This document shows positions 36,077 through 44,836 of a stretch of 64,000 nt of DNA, one piece after another (within the stretch, counting starts at the first letter, position 1; every line of letters starts with the position of its first letter). This DNA is from Halogeometricum rufum (GTDB lineage Archaea > Halobacteriota > Halobacteria > Halobacteriales > Haloferacaceae): assembly GCF_900112175.1 (NCBI RefSeq), contig NZ_FOYT01000001.1:1054001-1118000 (forward strand), in the 5' to 3' direction. The translations under genes were made by a program, and so were the position numbers. Under the pieces are notes generated by a model. That model did no database searches, had not been told where the DNA came from, and worked only from the letters and a program-made list of their open reading frames with translations.

Positions 36077-36251
36077 TGCACCCGTGTTCGAGCGACTGCC
36101 TAAAGTTATTTTCTCCACTCTGATATGTTGGAATATACTCGGCTTCCCAGCGTACCGTCGCCCTCGGTAGCGGTAATAGCCGTGGGGAGACGTCGGGAGC
36201 GATTGCGTCGACCCTTGTATTTATCATCGACGTTGGTGAATTACTCACGCG

Positions 36252-37865
36252 ATGGAGAAACCACTGCTCGTCACGGACTTTCTGGACCGAGCACGGCGTT
36301 ACTACGGCGACCAGGAAGCGGTCGTCGCGACGACCGGCGAACGATTCACCTACGACGAACTCGGGGACCGCGCGGACGGATTCTCCGCGGCCATGGCGGC
36401 CCGGGGCGTCGAGAAGGGCGACCGGGTGGCCGTGTTGGACCCGAACACCCACTACCACCTCGAGGCGGCGTACGGGTCGATGCAACTCGGCGCGGTCCAC
36501 ACGCCGTTGAACTACCGACTCGTCCCCGCCGACTACGAGTACATCCTGAACGACGCCGAGGTGACGGCGGTGTTCGCGGACTACGAGTACGCCGAGAAGA
36601 TAGAGGAGATACGCGACGACGTGCCGACGGAGATATTCGTCACGAACGACGCGGACGCGGTGGAGGGCGACTGGCTCTCGTTCGACGAGATAATCGCCGA
36701 CGCCACCGACTACGACCGCCCGGAGATGTCCGAGGACGAACTCATCACCATCAACTACACCTCCGGCACGACGGGCGACCCGAAGGGCGTCTGCCGGACG
36801 CACCGGACGGAGACGCTGCACGCCTACCTCGTCACGTCCCATCAGGACATCGCCGACGACGACGTCTACCTGTGGACCCTCCCGATGTTCCACGTCAACG
36901 GCTGGGGCCACATCTACGCCGTCACCGGGGCCGGGGCGAAGCACGTCTGTACGCGGGGCGTCGACGCCGAGTGGATATTCGACACCGTGCGCGAGGAGGA
37001 CGTCTCGTACATGTGCGCCGCGCCGACGGTGTTGAACATGCTGATGGACCACTACGACAAACAGGGCGGCGTGGAGACGTCGGGCGACGCGCCCGTGCGG
37101 GCGGCCACCGCGGGCGCGGCCCCGCCCGAGGCGACCATCCGGACCGTCGAGGACGAGTTCGGCTGGTACCTCATGCACGTCTACGGCGCGACGGAGACGG
37201 GACCGCTCATCACCACCTCCGACGCCCGGCGCTTCTTCGACGACGACAGCGACGAGCGGTTCGAGGTGAAGAAACAGCAAGGCATCGGCTACCTCGGCAC
37301 CGACGTGCGCGTCGTGGACGAGGACGGCGAAGAGGTGACCCGCGACGGGCAGACCGTCGGCGAAATCGTCGTCCGCGGCAACCAGGTGATGGACCGCTAC
37401 TGGAACAAACCCGAGGAGACCGAGGAGGCGTTCACCGACCGTCTGGAGGGCTACTACCACATGGGTGACCTCGCCGTCGTGGACGAGAACGGCTTCGTCA
37501 CCATCCAGGACAGGAAGAAGGACATCATCATCTCCGGCGGCGAGAACATCTCCTCCATCGAGTTGGAGGACACGCTGTTCGACCACGACGCCGTCGGCGA
37601 CGTGGCGGTCGTTCCGATGCCCTCCGACGAGTGGGGCGAGTCGCCGAAGGCGTTCGTCGTCCCGGCGAACGGCGACGTGGACGACCCCGGCGTGACCGAG
37701 GCGGACCTCATCGACTACACGCGCGAACGCATCGCGACGTACAAGGTGCCCAAGGAGATCGAGTTCGTCGACGAACTGCCGAAGACGGCCACCGGGAAGA
37801 TACAGAAGTACGAACTCCGCGAACGCGAGTGGGAGGACGAAGACCGGATGGTCGGGCAGGGCTGA
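36252..37865 (+). CDS. Acyl-CoA synthetase (fatty-acid/AMP-binding family)
   Basis: A 537-residue AMP-forming ligase of the medium- and long-chain acyl-CoA synthetase group. It has INYTSGTTGDPKGVCRTHR, TLPMFHVNGWGHIYAVTGAG, a YGATETGPL motif, GDLAVVDENGFVTIQDRKKD and IISGGENISSIELED, and it ends with KTATGKIQKYELRER. The VDELPKTATGK lysine is the conserved catalytic and acetylated one. A TATA-like TATTTATC sits about 30 nt upstream of the ATG. The acyl chain cannot be fixed; alkK-like medium-chain acids are plausible. Confidence 0.93.
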   Translation: MEKPLLVTDFLDRARRYYGDQEAVVATTGERFTYDELGDRADGFSAAMAARGVEKGDRVAVLDPNTHYHLEAAYGSMQLGAVHTPLNYRLVPADYEYILNDAEVTAVFADYEYAEKIEEIRDDVPTEIFVTNDADAVEGDWLSFDEIIADATDYDRPEMSEDELITINYTSGTTGDPKGVCRTHRTETLHAYLVTSHQDIADDDVYLWTLPMFHVNGWGHIYAVTGAGAKHVCTRGVDAEWIFDTVREEDVSYMCAAPTVLNMLMDHYDKQGGVETSGDAPVRAATAGAAPPEATIRTVEDEFGWYLMHVYGATETGPLITTSDARRFFDDDSDERFEVKKQQGIGYLGTDVRVVDEDGEEVTRDGQTVGEIVVRGNQVMDRYWNKPEETEEAFTDRLEGYYHMGDLAVVDENGFVTIQDRKKDIIISGGENISSIELEDTLFDHDAVGDVAVVPMPSDEWGESPKAFVVPANGDVDDPGVTEADLIDYTRERIATYKVPKEIEFVDELPKTATGKIQKYELREREWEDEDRMVGQG

Positions 37866-37892
37866 CGACGGACAGTCGTCGAACGGGGCCGA

Positions 37893-38648
37893 CTACAGGT
37901 AGGCGGCGTCCCAGCGGGCCGCCTTCCGCCGGTTCCCGCAGGTGTTGCACTCGATTCGTTCCATCGTGTCCATCGCGATGTCGAAGCTCTCGTCCTCGCC
38001 GCACATCCACCCGTAGCGCTCGCTCCGTTCCGGGTCGAGGAAGACGGCGTAGAACGGCGCCTCCTTCCCCCGGACCGCCTCGTCGTAGGCCACGTACACC
38101 GTCTCCCCGTCGTCGAGGGTCCGTTCCTCGGTGACGATTCGCTCCCCCTCGGCGTCGAGTCGCTTCGCGTACGTCTGCTCCTCGAAGGACTCGCCGCCGA
38201 TTTCGATGCGTCGGTCGTCGGTCCGCTCGTACCCCTGTTCGGCGTAGAAGTCCGCGCCGGCCTCGTTGTCCGCGAGTACGCTCCCCTCGATGCGGTCCAC
38301 GCCGCGGTTCGTCAGTTCCTGTTCGGCGCGCTTGAGCAGTTGCGACCCGACGCCCTCGCTCCGGTGGTCCGGACTGACGTGGAGCCAGTCTATCTCGCCC
38401 ACCGTCTCGCGTCCCTCCGAGACGTACGACTGGACGAACCCGACCACGTCGCCGTCCTCGACTGCGACGACGAACACCACGGCGTCGTCCGAGAGCCAGT
38501 CCGAAAGCGTGTCGGCGTCGTACCAGGTCTCGACGGCGTCCGCGATGGTCTCCTCGCCTATCGCGTGCCCGTACGAGGCCTGCATCGACCCGTTCGCGAC
38601 GGTCCGAATCTGTTCGATGTCCGACGTGGTTGCGTCTCGAAGGTCCAT
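37893..38648 (-). CDS. GNAT N-acetyltransferase fused to a C-terminal zinc domain
   Basis: A 251-residue protein. Residues 1-~165 form a GNAT domain with the acetyl-CoA loop in DHRSEGVGSQLLKRAEQEL and a late ADNEAGADFYAEQGYERT. After a linker, residues ~180-251 hold YVAYDEAVRGKEAPFYAVFL, MCGEDESFDIAMDTMERIEC and NTCGNRRKAARWDAAYL, a haloarchaeal zinc-binding domain (DUF5816 pattern) with Cys pairs. The fusion suggests the second part recognises the acetyl acceptor. The substrate is unknown. Confidence 0.85.
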   Translation of the reverse strand: MDLRDATTSDIEQIRTVANGSMQASYGHAIGEETIADAVETWYDADTLSDWLSDDAVVFVVAVEDGDVVGFVQSYVSEGRETVGEIDWLHVSPDHRSEGVGSQLLKRAEQELTNRGVDRIEGSVLADNEAGADFYAEQGYERTDDRRIEIGGESFEEQTYAKRLDAEGERIVTEERTLDDGETVYVAYDEAVRGKEAPFYAVFLDPERSERYGWMCGEDESFDIAMDTMERIECNTCGNRRKAARWDAAYL

Positions 38649-38765
38649 GACACGTGGTACACAGTCACGTCACTTCACGTTCGTGGTCGTCGTCGTCCGG
38701 TGGAACCGACTCGCGGACGCCGCGGCGGCCCCCTCTTTCTTGCGCCTGCGCATCGACAGCACGGT

Positions 38766-39440
38766 ATGGCGCGCGCGCTCTGCTTCGACATGTACGGGAC
38801 GCTCTGCGACACGACGACGGTCACGGCGCGACTGGCGGCGGAACTCGACGCCTCGGGCGCCGTCGTCGACGGCGTCGAGGCACTGTGGCGGGAACGACAG
38901 CTTCGATACTCCACGCACGCGGCGTTGATGGACGCGTACGAACCGTTCTGGGACCTCACGTCGCGCGGACTCGACTACGCGCTCGCCGTCTACGGGCTGG
39001 ACCCCGACTCTGCGACGCGCCGCCGCATCCTCGAAGCGTACGACGAACTGGACCCGTTTCCGGACGCCGCAGAGACGCTTCGCCGTCTCTCGGACGCGGG
39101 GCGAGAACTCGTGGTCCTCTCGAACGGCGACCCGGCGATGCTGGACCGTCTCGCCGAGAACGCGGGACTGGCGGACCATCTCGACGGCATCGTCAGCGCC
39201 GACGAGGTAGCGACGTTCAAACCCGACCCCGCGGTGTACGAACACGCCGCCGACAGACTCGACCGGTCCGTCGGCGACTGCCGTCTCGTCTCCTCGAACG
39301 CGTGGGACGTCGCGGGCGCGGGCGCGGCGGGGATGCGGACGGCGTGGGTGAACCGCCGGAACGACCCGCCGGAGGAACTCGGCGCGGACCCCGACGTGGA
39401 ACTCGCTTCGCTGGCGGAACTGCCCGACACAATCGTGTGA
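38766..39440 (+). CDS. HAD-superfamily hydrolase, haloacid dehalogenase type II-like
   Basis: A 224-residue HAD enzyme starting at ATG 38766. The nucleophile Asp8 is in LCFDMYGTLCDTT; motif II is VVLSNGDPAMLDR. The conserved Lys is in VATFKPDPAVYEHAA and the final acidic motif region is RLVSSNAWDVAGAGAAGMRT. The second Asp of phosphatases (DxD) is replaced by Tyr, as in L-2-haloacid dehalogenases. The true substrate is not evident. It is followed by an AT-rich gap before the liv operon. Confidence 0.88.
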   Translation: MARALCFDMYGTLCDTTTVTARLAAELDASGAVVDGVEALWRERQLRYSTHAALMDAYEPFWDLTSRGLDYALAVYGLDPDSATRRRILEAYDELDPFPDAAETLRRLSDAGRELVVLSNGDPAMLDRLAENAGLADHLDGIVSADEVATFKPDPAVYEHAADRLDRSVGDCRLVSSNAWDVAGAGAAGMRTAWVNRRNDPPEELGADPDVELASLAELPDTIV

Positions 39441-39590
39441 ATAGATACCACTTCATACTAGAACATCATCCCATATCATTGTCTGGTAAATATTATCATA
39501 CCCAACATTCCATGTTCCTTTGACAACTATAACGAGTGGGTAAGGCACATTATACAAAACAATTATTAACAATCGATAAAGCGTTAGCCC
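39441..39590 (+). promoter_or_regulatory. AT-rich upstream region of the liv operon
   Basis: 150 bases that are strikingly AT-rich beside GC-rich genes. Candidate basal elements are ATTATAC (about 39550-39556) and AATTATTAAC (about 39561-39570), followed by the ATG at 39591. GTAAATATTATCATACC lies further upstream. The stretch probably carries the promoter and regulator sites of the transporter operon. Confidence 0.5.
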
Positions 39591-40997
39591 ATGGCACGGG
39601 ATAACAGGTCCCTCAATAGACGAGACTTGTTGAAAGCGGCAGGCGCCAGCACCGTCGGAATCGCGGGACTGGCCGGCTGCTCAGGAAACGGCGGGGAACA
39701 GACCGACGGGGGTGGTGGCGACCAGACGGGCGGGGGCGACACCGACTCCGGCGGCGACGGCGGGAGCGAAGACTACCCGGCGCTCGGCAACTACCCCATC
39801 GAGGGCGACACGGCCATCTTCGGGTTCAACGTCCCGCAGTCCGGACCGTACGCCTCGGAGGGGCAAGACGAGCTTCGAGCGTATGAGCTCGCGGTCAAGC
39901 ACCTGAACGAGGGCGGGGGCTGGGTCGACAGCCAGTTCGACGACCTGTCGGGCGACGGCGTCCTCGACTACACCATCGACTACGTGGACGGGGACACCGC
40001 GACGGACGCCGACACCGCGCGGCAGTCGGCGTCGCGGATGATCCAGCGTGACAACGCCATCATGGTGTCCGGCGGCTCGTCCTCGGCGGTGGCCATCGCC
40101 GTTCAGGGGCTGTGTCAGAACGAGAACGTCCTGTTCATGGCGTGTCTGACGCACTCGAACGACACCACCGGCAAGGACTGCGCCCGCTACGGGTTCCGCG
40201 AGATGTTCAACGCCTACATGACCGGACAGGCGCTGGCACCCGTGGTCGCAGAGGAGTACGGCGAGGACCTCACGTTCTACCAGTTGTACGCGGACTACAG
40301 TTGGGGGCAGACCCAGCAGGCGTCGATGGAGAAGTTCATGACCGAAGTCGCGGGCTGGGAACAGGCCAACTCCGTGGCGACGCCGCTCGGGACCAGCGAC
40401 TACCAGTCGTACCTCTCGGAGGCGGCCAACTCCGGCGCGGACGTGCTCATCCTGAACCACTACGGGCTGGACGGCGCGAACTCGGTGCAGCAGGCTGTCG
40501 ACGCCGGCATCGACGAGGACATGGAGATTCTCGTCCCGCTCTACAATCGGCCGATGGCCGAAGCGGCGGGCGGCGCCATCGAGGGCATCTACGGCACGGT
40601 GGCGTGGGACTCCCAGATAGACAACGAGCCGTCCAACCAGTTCACGCAGGCCTTCCAGGACGAGTACGACCGGGTCCCGTCCGGTCCGGCGCAGTTGGCG
40701 TACGCACAGACGCTGCAGTACGCCGCCGCCGTCGAGCGTGCGGGGACGTTCTACCCGCCGGAGGTAATCAAGCAACTCGAAGACTACGAGTACGACAACA
40801 TCGGCATGGGCGCGGAGACGATGCGCGCCTGCGACCACCAGGCGCAACGCGACGTGCCCGTCGTGCAGGGGCTCCCGGAGTCCGAACAGGAGAGCGGCCG
40901 GTACTTCGACATCATCAACATCACCAGCCGAGAGGAACTCGGCTACGCGTGTGACGAGGGGCCCGCGGCGGAGTGCGAACTCGGACCGGCCGAGTAG
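39591..40997 (+). CDS. livJ: Branched-chain amino acid/urea-type ABC substrate-binding lipoprotein
   Basis: A 468-residue solute-binding protein. The N-terminus has a Tat motif and lipobox (NRRDLLKAAGASTVGIAGLA then GC), so it is exported folded and lipid-anchored. A Gly/Asp-rich linker follows, then a type I periplasmic-binding fold with FGFNVPQSGPYASEGQDELR and MVSGGSSSAVAIAVQGLC, and DVLILNHYGLDGANSVQQAV later. Family members bind branched-chain amino acids, urea, short amides or other carboxylates; the ligand is not resolved. It heads the livJHMGF operon, with the permease genes 123 bases downstream. Confidence 0.9.
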   Translation: MARDNRSLNRRDLLKAAGASTVGIAGLAGCSGNGGEQTDGGGGDQTGGGDTDSGGDGGSEDYPALGNYPIEGDTAIFGFNVPQSGPYASEGQDELRAYELAVKHLNEGGGWVDSQFDDLSGDGVLDYTIDYVDGDTATDADTARQSASRMIQRDNAIMVSGGSSSAVAIAVQGLCQNENVLFMACLTHSNDTTGKDCARYGFREMFNAYMTGQALAPVVAEEYGEDLTFYQLYADYSWGQTQQASMEKFMTEVAGWEQANSVATPLGTSDYQSYLSEAANSGADVLILNHYGLDGANSVQQAVDAGIDEDMEILVPLYNRPMAEAAGGAIEGIYGTVAWDSQIDNEPSNQFTQAFQDEYDRVPSGPAQLAYAQTLQYAAAVERAGTFYPPEVIKQLEDYEYDNIGMGAETMRACDHQAQRDVPVVQGLPESEQESGRYFDIINITSREELGYACDEGPAAECELGPAE

Positions 40998-41031
40998 TAG
41001 GTTCGCCCGTAACGCCACCTTCATAATCTTT

Positions 41032-41124
41032 AGACCGAAACCCGAACTCGATACTGTCATGATAACTCACACCACGAACCGGACGGAGCGTATTTCGATA
41101 CGGACTCCGGGGAGGGCGCGATGA
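41032..41124 (+). other. Internal promoter and 21-codon leader ORF before livH
   Basis: A TATA-like ATAATCTTTAG at about 41032 lies 27 nt before an ATG at 41059. That ATG opens 21 codons (MITHTTNRTERISIRTPGRA plus R), stopping at TGA 41122-41124 inside the livH start (ATGA). GGGGAGGG (about 41109-41116) can serve livH as ribosome-binding site. The layout suggests an internal promoter with a leaderless mini-ORF coupled to livH. Confidence 0.5.
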
Positions 41125-42107
41125 GCGTCGTCTCCCAGTTGGCCACCATCCTGTTGAACGGGCTTCAGCAGGGCGCCATCTACGTGCTCTTGGCCGTCGG
41201 ACTCTCTATCATCCTCGGGACGCTGAAGTTCGTCAACTTCGCGCACGGGGCGCTCTACCTCATCGGAACGTACGCAGGACTGTTCATCGCGCTCGACATC
41301 ACGCTCTCCTCGGGGAAGCTTCAAGAGTGGGGATACGCCGACTTCGGCCTCGGCTGGGGGTTCCTCGCGGCCCTCGTGTTGGTCCCGCTCTTCGTCTTCG
41401 CCATCGGTCTCCTGATGGAGCGGTTCCTCGCGCGCCCGTTCTACGACCGGCCGGACACCGACCAGATTCTGGTCACGTTCGGACTGGCCATCGTCGTCCA
41501 GGAACTGTTCCGCATCCTGTTCGGGAGCAACAGCCTCCCGTTCAACCAGCCCGAGTACATCCTCTCGGTCATCCCCGTCTCCGGGCCGATGCAACTGCCC
41601 ATCGTCGGGAACTTCCCGCGGTGGCGGCTCTGGGTCATCGGCATCACGGCCGTCCTCGTCGGCATCGTCTACCTGCTGGTCGAGCACACCGACTTCGGCC
41701 TGGTCGTCCGGGCCGGGACGCGCGACGCCGAGATGGTCCGACTCCTCGGCATCAAGATATCGCGACCGTACCTCGTCGTCTTCGGCATCGGCGCGGCCCT
41801 CGCGGGCGTCGCCGGCGTCGTCGGCGGTCCGCTGAACGTCGTCAACCCCACCGTCGGCATGAACATCCTCGTCCCCGCGTTCCTCACCGTCGTCATCGGC
41901 GGCGTCGGCACCATCGCGGGCGCGGTGGTGGGCGGCCTCATCATCGGACTGGTACAGGCGACGCTCATCGGCCTGCCGTCGGTGACCATCGCGTCGTTCA
42001 CGCTGAACTTCTCGCCGTGGTCGCAGGTGGGGCTGTACGCCATCGCGGCCATCATCCTACTCGTCAGACCGCAGGGCATCCTCGGTGACGAGGAGGTGGC
42101 CCCATGA
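41121..42107 (+). CDS. livH: Branched-chain amino acid-type ABC permease LivH
   Basis: A 328-residue inner permease with about eight to nine helices. It begins SVVSQLATILLNGLQQGAIY and has the family motif LGTLKFVNFAHGALYLIGTY, plus VRAGTRDAEMVRLLGIKISR in the ATPase-coupling loop. LVPAFLTVVIGGVGTIAGAV follows near the C-terminus. It overlaps livM by ATGA. With livM it forms the membrane channel of the importer. Confidence 0.93.
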   Translation: MSVVSQLATILLNGLQQGAIYVLLAVGLSIILGTLKFVNFAHGALYLIGTYAGLFIALDITLSSGKLQEWGYADFGLGWGFLAALVLVPLFVFAIGLLMERFLARPFYDRPDTDQILVTFGLAIVVQELFRILFGSNSLPFNQPEYILSVIPVSGPMQLPIVGNFPRWRLWVIGITAVLVGIVYLLVEHTDFGLVVRAGTRDAEMVRLLGIKISRPYLVVFGIGAALAGVAGVVGGPLNVVNPTVGMNILVPAFLTVVIGGVGTIAGAVVGGLIIGLVQATLIGLPSVTIASFTLNFSPWSQVGLYAIAAIILLVRPQGILGDEEVAP

Positions 42108-43270
42108 GCGACCGAAACACGACCGGCGAGGGAAGCGCCAACGCCACGAGCGACGGCGGCGCCGTCATCAGCGACGGCTCGCTCGTCGCCCGCTGGGAGG
42201 CGATTCGAGAGCGCGAGGTGACGGTGGTCGGACTGACCGTCATCGCCGTCGCCCTCTTCCCGTGGCTGTTCTCCCGCGCGCCGGTGGTCAGCGACCTGCT
42301 GCTCGGCTACCAGTCGCTGGCGACGCTGATGCTCATCTGGGGCATCTTCGCCGTCGGCTTCGACCTGCTGCTCGGTTACACCGGCCTGCTGTCGTTCGGC
42401 CACGCGGCGTTCTGGGGCGGGGCGGCGTACGTCGCCGGCATCGTGGCGAACAACGTCTCCGCGGACCCCATCGTGATGGTCGTCTCGGGGACGGTGTTCG
42501 CCATCCTGCTGGCGTGGGTTCTCGGGTTCCTGTCGCTGCGACGCGGCGGCATCTACTTCAGCATCCTCACGCTGGCGTTCGGACAGATGCTCTACTACAT
42601 GTCCGCGGCACCGCTGGCGTTCCTCACGGGCGGGGAGAACGGGCTGACCGGCATCTCGGTCGGTGCGCTGTTCGGCCAGTTCCACCTCGAGTCCGAACTG
42701 CCGTCGGTCGCGGGCACGCTGCTCGGTAACTGGATGTACCTGTTCGTCGCCGTCTTCGCCGTCCTCGCCGTCGCGGCGGCCTATCGCATCCTCAACTCGC
42801 CGTACGGGATGGTGTTCCGCGCCATCCGCGAGAACGAACAGCGCGCGGAGTTCGTCGGACTCAACGTCTGGCGCTACAAGCTGATGGCGTTCATCATCTC
42901 CGGCGCGTTCGCGGGCGTCGCGGGGAGCCTGTTCACCATCCACGGATCGTACGTTCCGCTCCAGTCGCTCTACTGGACGGAGTCCGGCGAAATCGTCATC
43001 ATGACCGTCCTCGGCGGCACCGCCTCGCTGTTCGGCCCGATAGCCGGCGCGGGGCTCTACCTCTACGTCGAGAACATCGTCAGCGGGGTCCAGACGCTCT
43101 ACCTGCCGTTCACGCAGGTCGTCCTCGTTCAGGACTTCGGGACGTACTGGCACCTGCTGCTCGGACTGGTGTTCGTCGTGGTCATCTGGGTGGCCCCCAG
43201 CGGTATCTGGGGCGGGGTGTCCGACCTGCGCTCGTCCGTCCGCAACCTCGTGGGAGGTGACCGTCGATGA
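42104..43270 (+). CDS. livM: Branched-chain amino acid-type ABC permease LivM
   Basis: A 388-residue permease with an unusually long hydrophilic N-terminal tail (~35 residues, Asn/Ser/Gly-rich) before about ten helices. Family features are DLLLGYTGLLSFGHAAFWGG and GGIYFSILTLAFGQMLYYMS, then AIRENEQRAEFVGLNVWRYK, the coupling-loop signature. It overlaps livG by four bases (ATGA), so translation is coupled. Confidence 0.93.
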   Translation: MSDRNTTGEGSANATSDGGAVISDGSLVARWEAIREREVTVVGLTVIAVALFPWLFSRAPVVSDLLLGYQSLATLMLIWGIFAVGFDLLLGYTGLLSFGHAAFWGGAAYVAGIVANNVSADPIVMVVSGTVFAILLAWVLGFLSLRRGGIYFSILTLAFGQMLYYMSAAPLAFLTGGENGLTGISVGALFGQFHLESELPSVAGTLLGNWMYLFVAVFAVLAVAAAYRILNSPYGMVFRAIRENEQRAEFVGLNVWRYKLMAFIISGAFAGVAGSLFTIHGSYVPLQSLYWTESGEIVIMTVLGGTASLFGPIAGAGLYLYVENIVSGVQTLYLPFTQVVLVQDFGTYWHLLLGLVFVVVIWVAPSGIWGGVSDLRSSVRNLVGGDRR

Positions 43271-44094
43271 GTTCCGACGCCGGAGACGGCTCCGACCGCG
43301 AGTCGACGCCGACGCCGACCCCCGATGCAGGTTCGGAACCGCTGTTGCAGACGCACGGTCTCACGAAGGAATTCGGCGGCCTCGTCGCCACCGACGACGT
43401 CGACCTGACGGTCGAACGCGGCGAACGCGTCTCCATCATCGGACCGAACGGCGCGGGCAAGTCCACGCTCATCAACCTCATCACGCGGCGTCTCGACCCG
43501 ACCGAAGGCGACATCCGGTTCAAGGGCGAGTCCATCGTCGGGATGGAACCGCACGAGGTGGTGCAACGAGGCGTCTCGAAGTCGTTCCAGACCGCCTCCA
43601 TCTTCCCCGACCTGACGGTGAGAGAGAACGCAGAGATAGCGGCGCTCGCCGCCGAACAGGGCGACTTCGGATTCAACTTCTTCACCCACCGGAACAAACT
43701 GACCGACGTCCACGAGCGCACCGAGAACACGCTGGACGCGGTCGGCCTGTTGAACCAAGCGCACACGGACGCCGAGGACCTCCCCTACGGCGACAAGCGC
43801 CGCCTCGAAATCGGCATCGCCCTCGCGGCCGAACCGGACCTGCTCCTCATGGACGAACCCACGGCCGGGATGTCGCCCGAGGAGACCAAGGCGACGGTCG
43901 ACCTCATCGAGGAGGTCAAAGAGGAACTCGGGCTCACGTTCGTCCTCGTCGAGCACGACATGGAGATCGTGTTCAGCATCTCCGACCGCATCGTCGTGCT
44001 GAACCGCGGGCAGGTCATCGCCGAGGGGACGCCGGAGGAGATTCGCGGCAACCCCGACGTGCAGGAGGCCTACCTCGGAGGTGTCGAACTGTGA
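43267..44094 (+). CDS. livG: Branched-chain amino acid-type ABC ATPase LivG
   Basis: A 275-residue ATPase. An acidic, Ser/Thr-rich tail of about 25 residues precedes LLQTHGLTKEFGGLVATDDV. Walker A is GPNGAGKSTL and the Q-loop region is VSKSFQTASIFPDLTVREN. The signature is atypical, LPYGDKRRLEIGIAL, as in LivG proteins; Walker B is LLLMDEPTAGMSPEET. The switch His is in LVEHDMEIVF. It overlaps livF as GTGA. Confidence 0.94.
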   Translation: MSSDAGDGSDRESTPTPTPDAGSEPLLQTHGLTKEFGGLVATDDVDLTVERGERVSIIGPNGAGKSTLINLITRRLDPTEGDIRFKGESIVGMEPHEVVQRGVSKSFQTASIFPDLTVRENAEIAALAAEQGDFGFNFFTHRNKLTDVHERTENTLDAVGLLNQAHTDAEDLPYGDKRRLEIGIALAAEPDLLLMDEPTAGMSPEETKATVDLIEEVKEELGLTFVLVEHDMEIVFSISDRIVVLNRGQVIAEGTPEEIRGNPDVQEAYLGGVEL

Positions 44095-44834
44095 GTCTGC
44101 TCGAACTCTCGAACGTGGACTCCTACTACGGGGAGAGCCACATCCTCCGCGACGTGACGATGAACGTCGAGGAGGGCGAGATATGCGCGCTCCTCGGTCG
44201 CAACGGTGCGGGCAAGACGACGACGCTCCGCTCCATCGCGGGCGCGACGCCGCCGGAGGTCCGCGACGGGACCGTCTCGTTCAAGGGCAGGGATATCACC
44301 GGTACCCCGGCCGAGGACGTCTCCGCCGGCGGCATCTCGCTCGTCCCCGAGGAACGCCGCATCTTCCCGAACCTCACCGTCGCCGAGAACCTCCACCTCG
44401 CGGAGGTGGTTCGCAACAAGTCGAACACGTGGGGTCGGTCGCTCTCGTTCGACCGCGAGGGGATGTCCACGGAGGAGGTGTACGCGCAGTTCCCCCGCCT
44501 CGACGAACGGCGGGGACAGAAGGCCGGGACGCTCTCGGGCGGCGAACAGCAGATGCTGGCCATCGCCCGCGCGCTGAAGCAGAACACCGACCTGCTCCTC
44601 CTCGACGAACCGTACGAGGGACTCGCGCCGAAGATAATCGAGGACGTCGAAGACGCCGTCGAGCGCATCAGCGACGACGGCACGACCATCCTGCTGGTCG
44701 AGCAGAACGCGGCGGCGGCGATCAAACTCGCCGACCGGGCGTACGTCATCGACCAGGGCGGCATCGTCTTCGACGGCACCGCCGAGGAACTCCGCGACGA
44801 CGAAGAGACGCGCGAACGCTACCTGGGGGTGTGA
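44091..44834 (+). CDS. livF: Branched-chain amino acid-type ABC ATPase LivF
   Basis: A 247-residue ATPase starting at GTG 44091 (MSLLELSNVDSYYGESHIL). Walker A is GRNGAGKTTTLRSIAG, the LivF-specific LVPEERRIFPNLTVAENL is present, the signature is LSGGEQQMLAIARAL and Walker B is LLLLDEPYEGLAPKI. The start overlaps the livG stop, and its stop is two bases before the thioredoxin-like gene. It completes the ABC transporter. Confidence 0.94.
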   Translation: MSLLELSNVDSYYGESHILRDVTMNVEEGEICALLGRNGAGKTTTLRSIAGATPPEVRDGTVSFKGRDITGTPAEDVSAGGISLVPEERRIFPNLTVAENLHLAEVVRNKSNTWGRSLSFDREGMSTEEVYAQFPRLDERRGQKAGTLSGGEQQMLAIARALKQNTDLLLLDEPYEGLAPKIIEDVEDAVERISDDGTTILLVEQNAAAAIKLADRAYVIDQGGIVFDGTAEELRDDEETRERYLGV

Positions 44835-44836
44835 CG

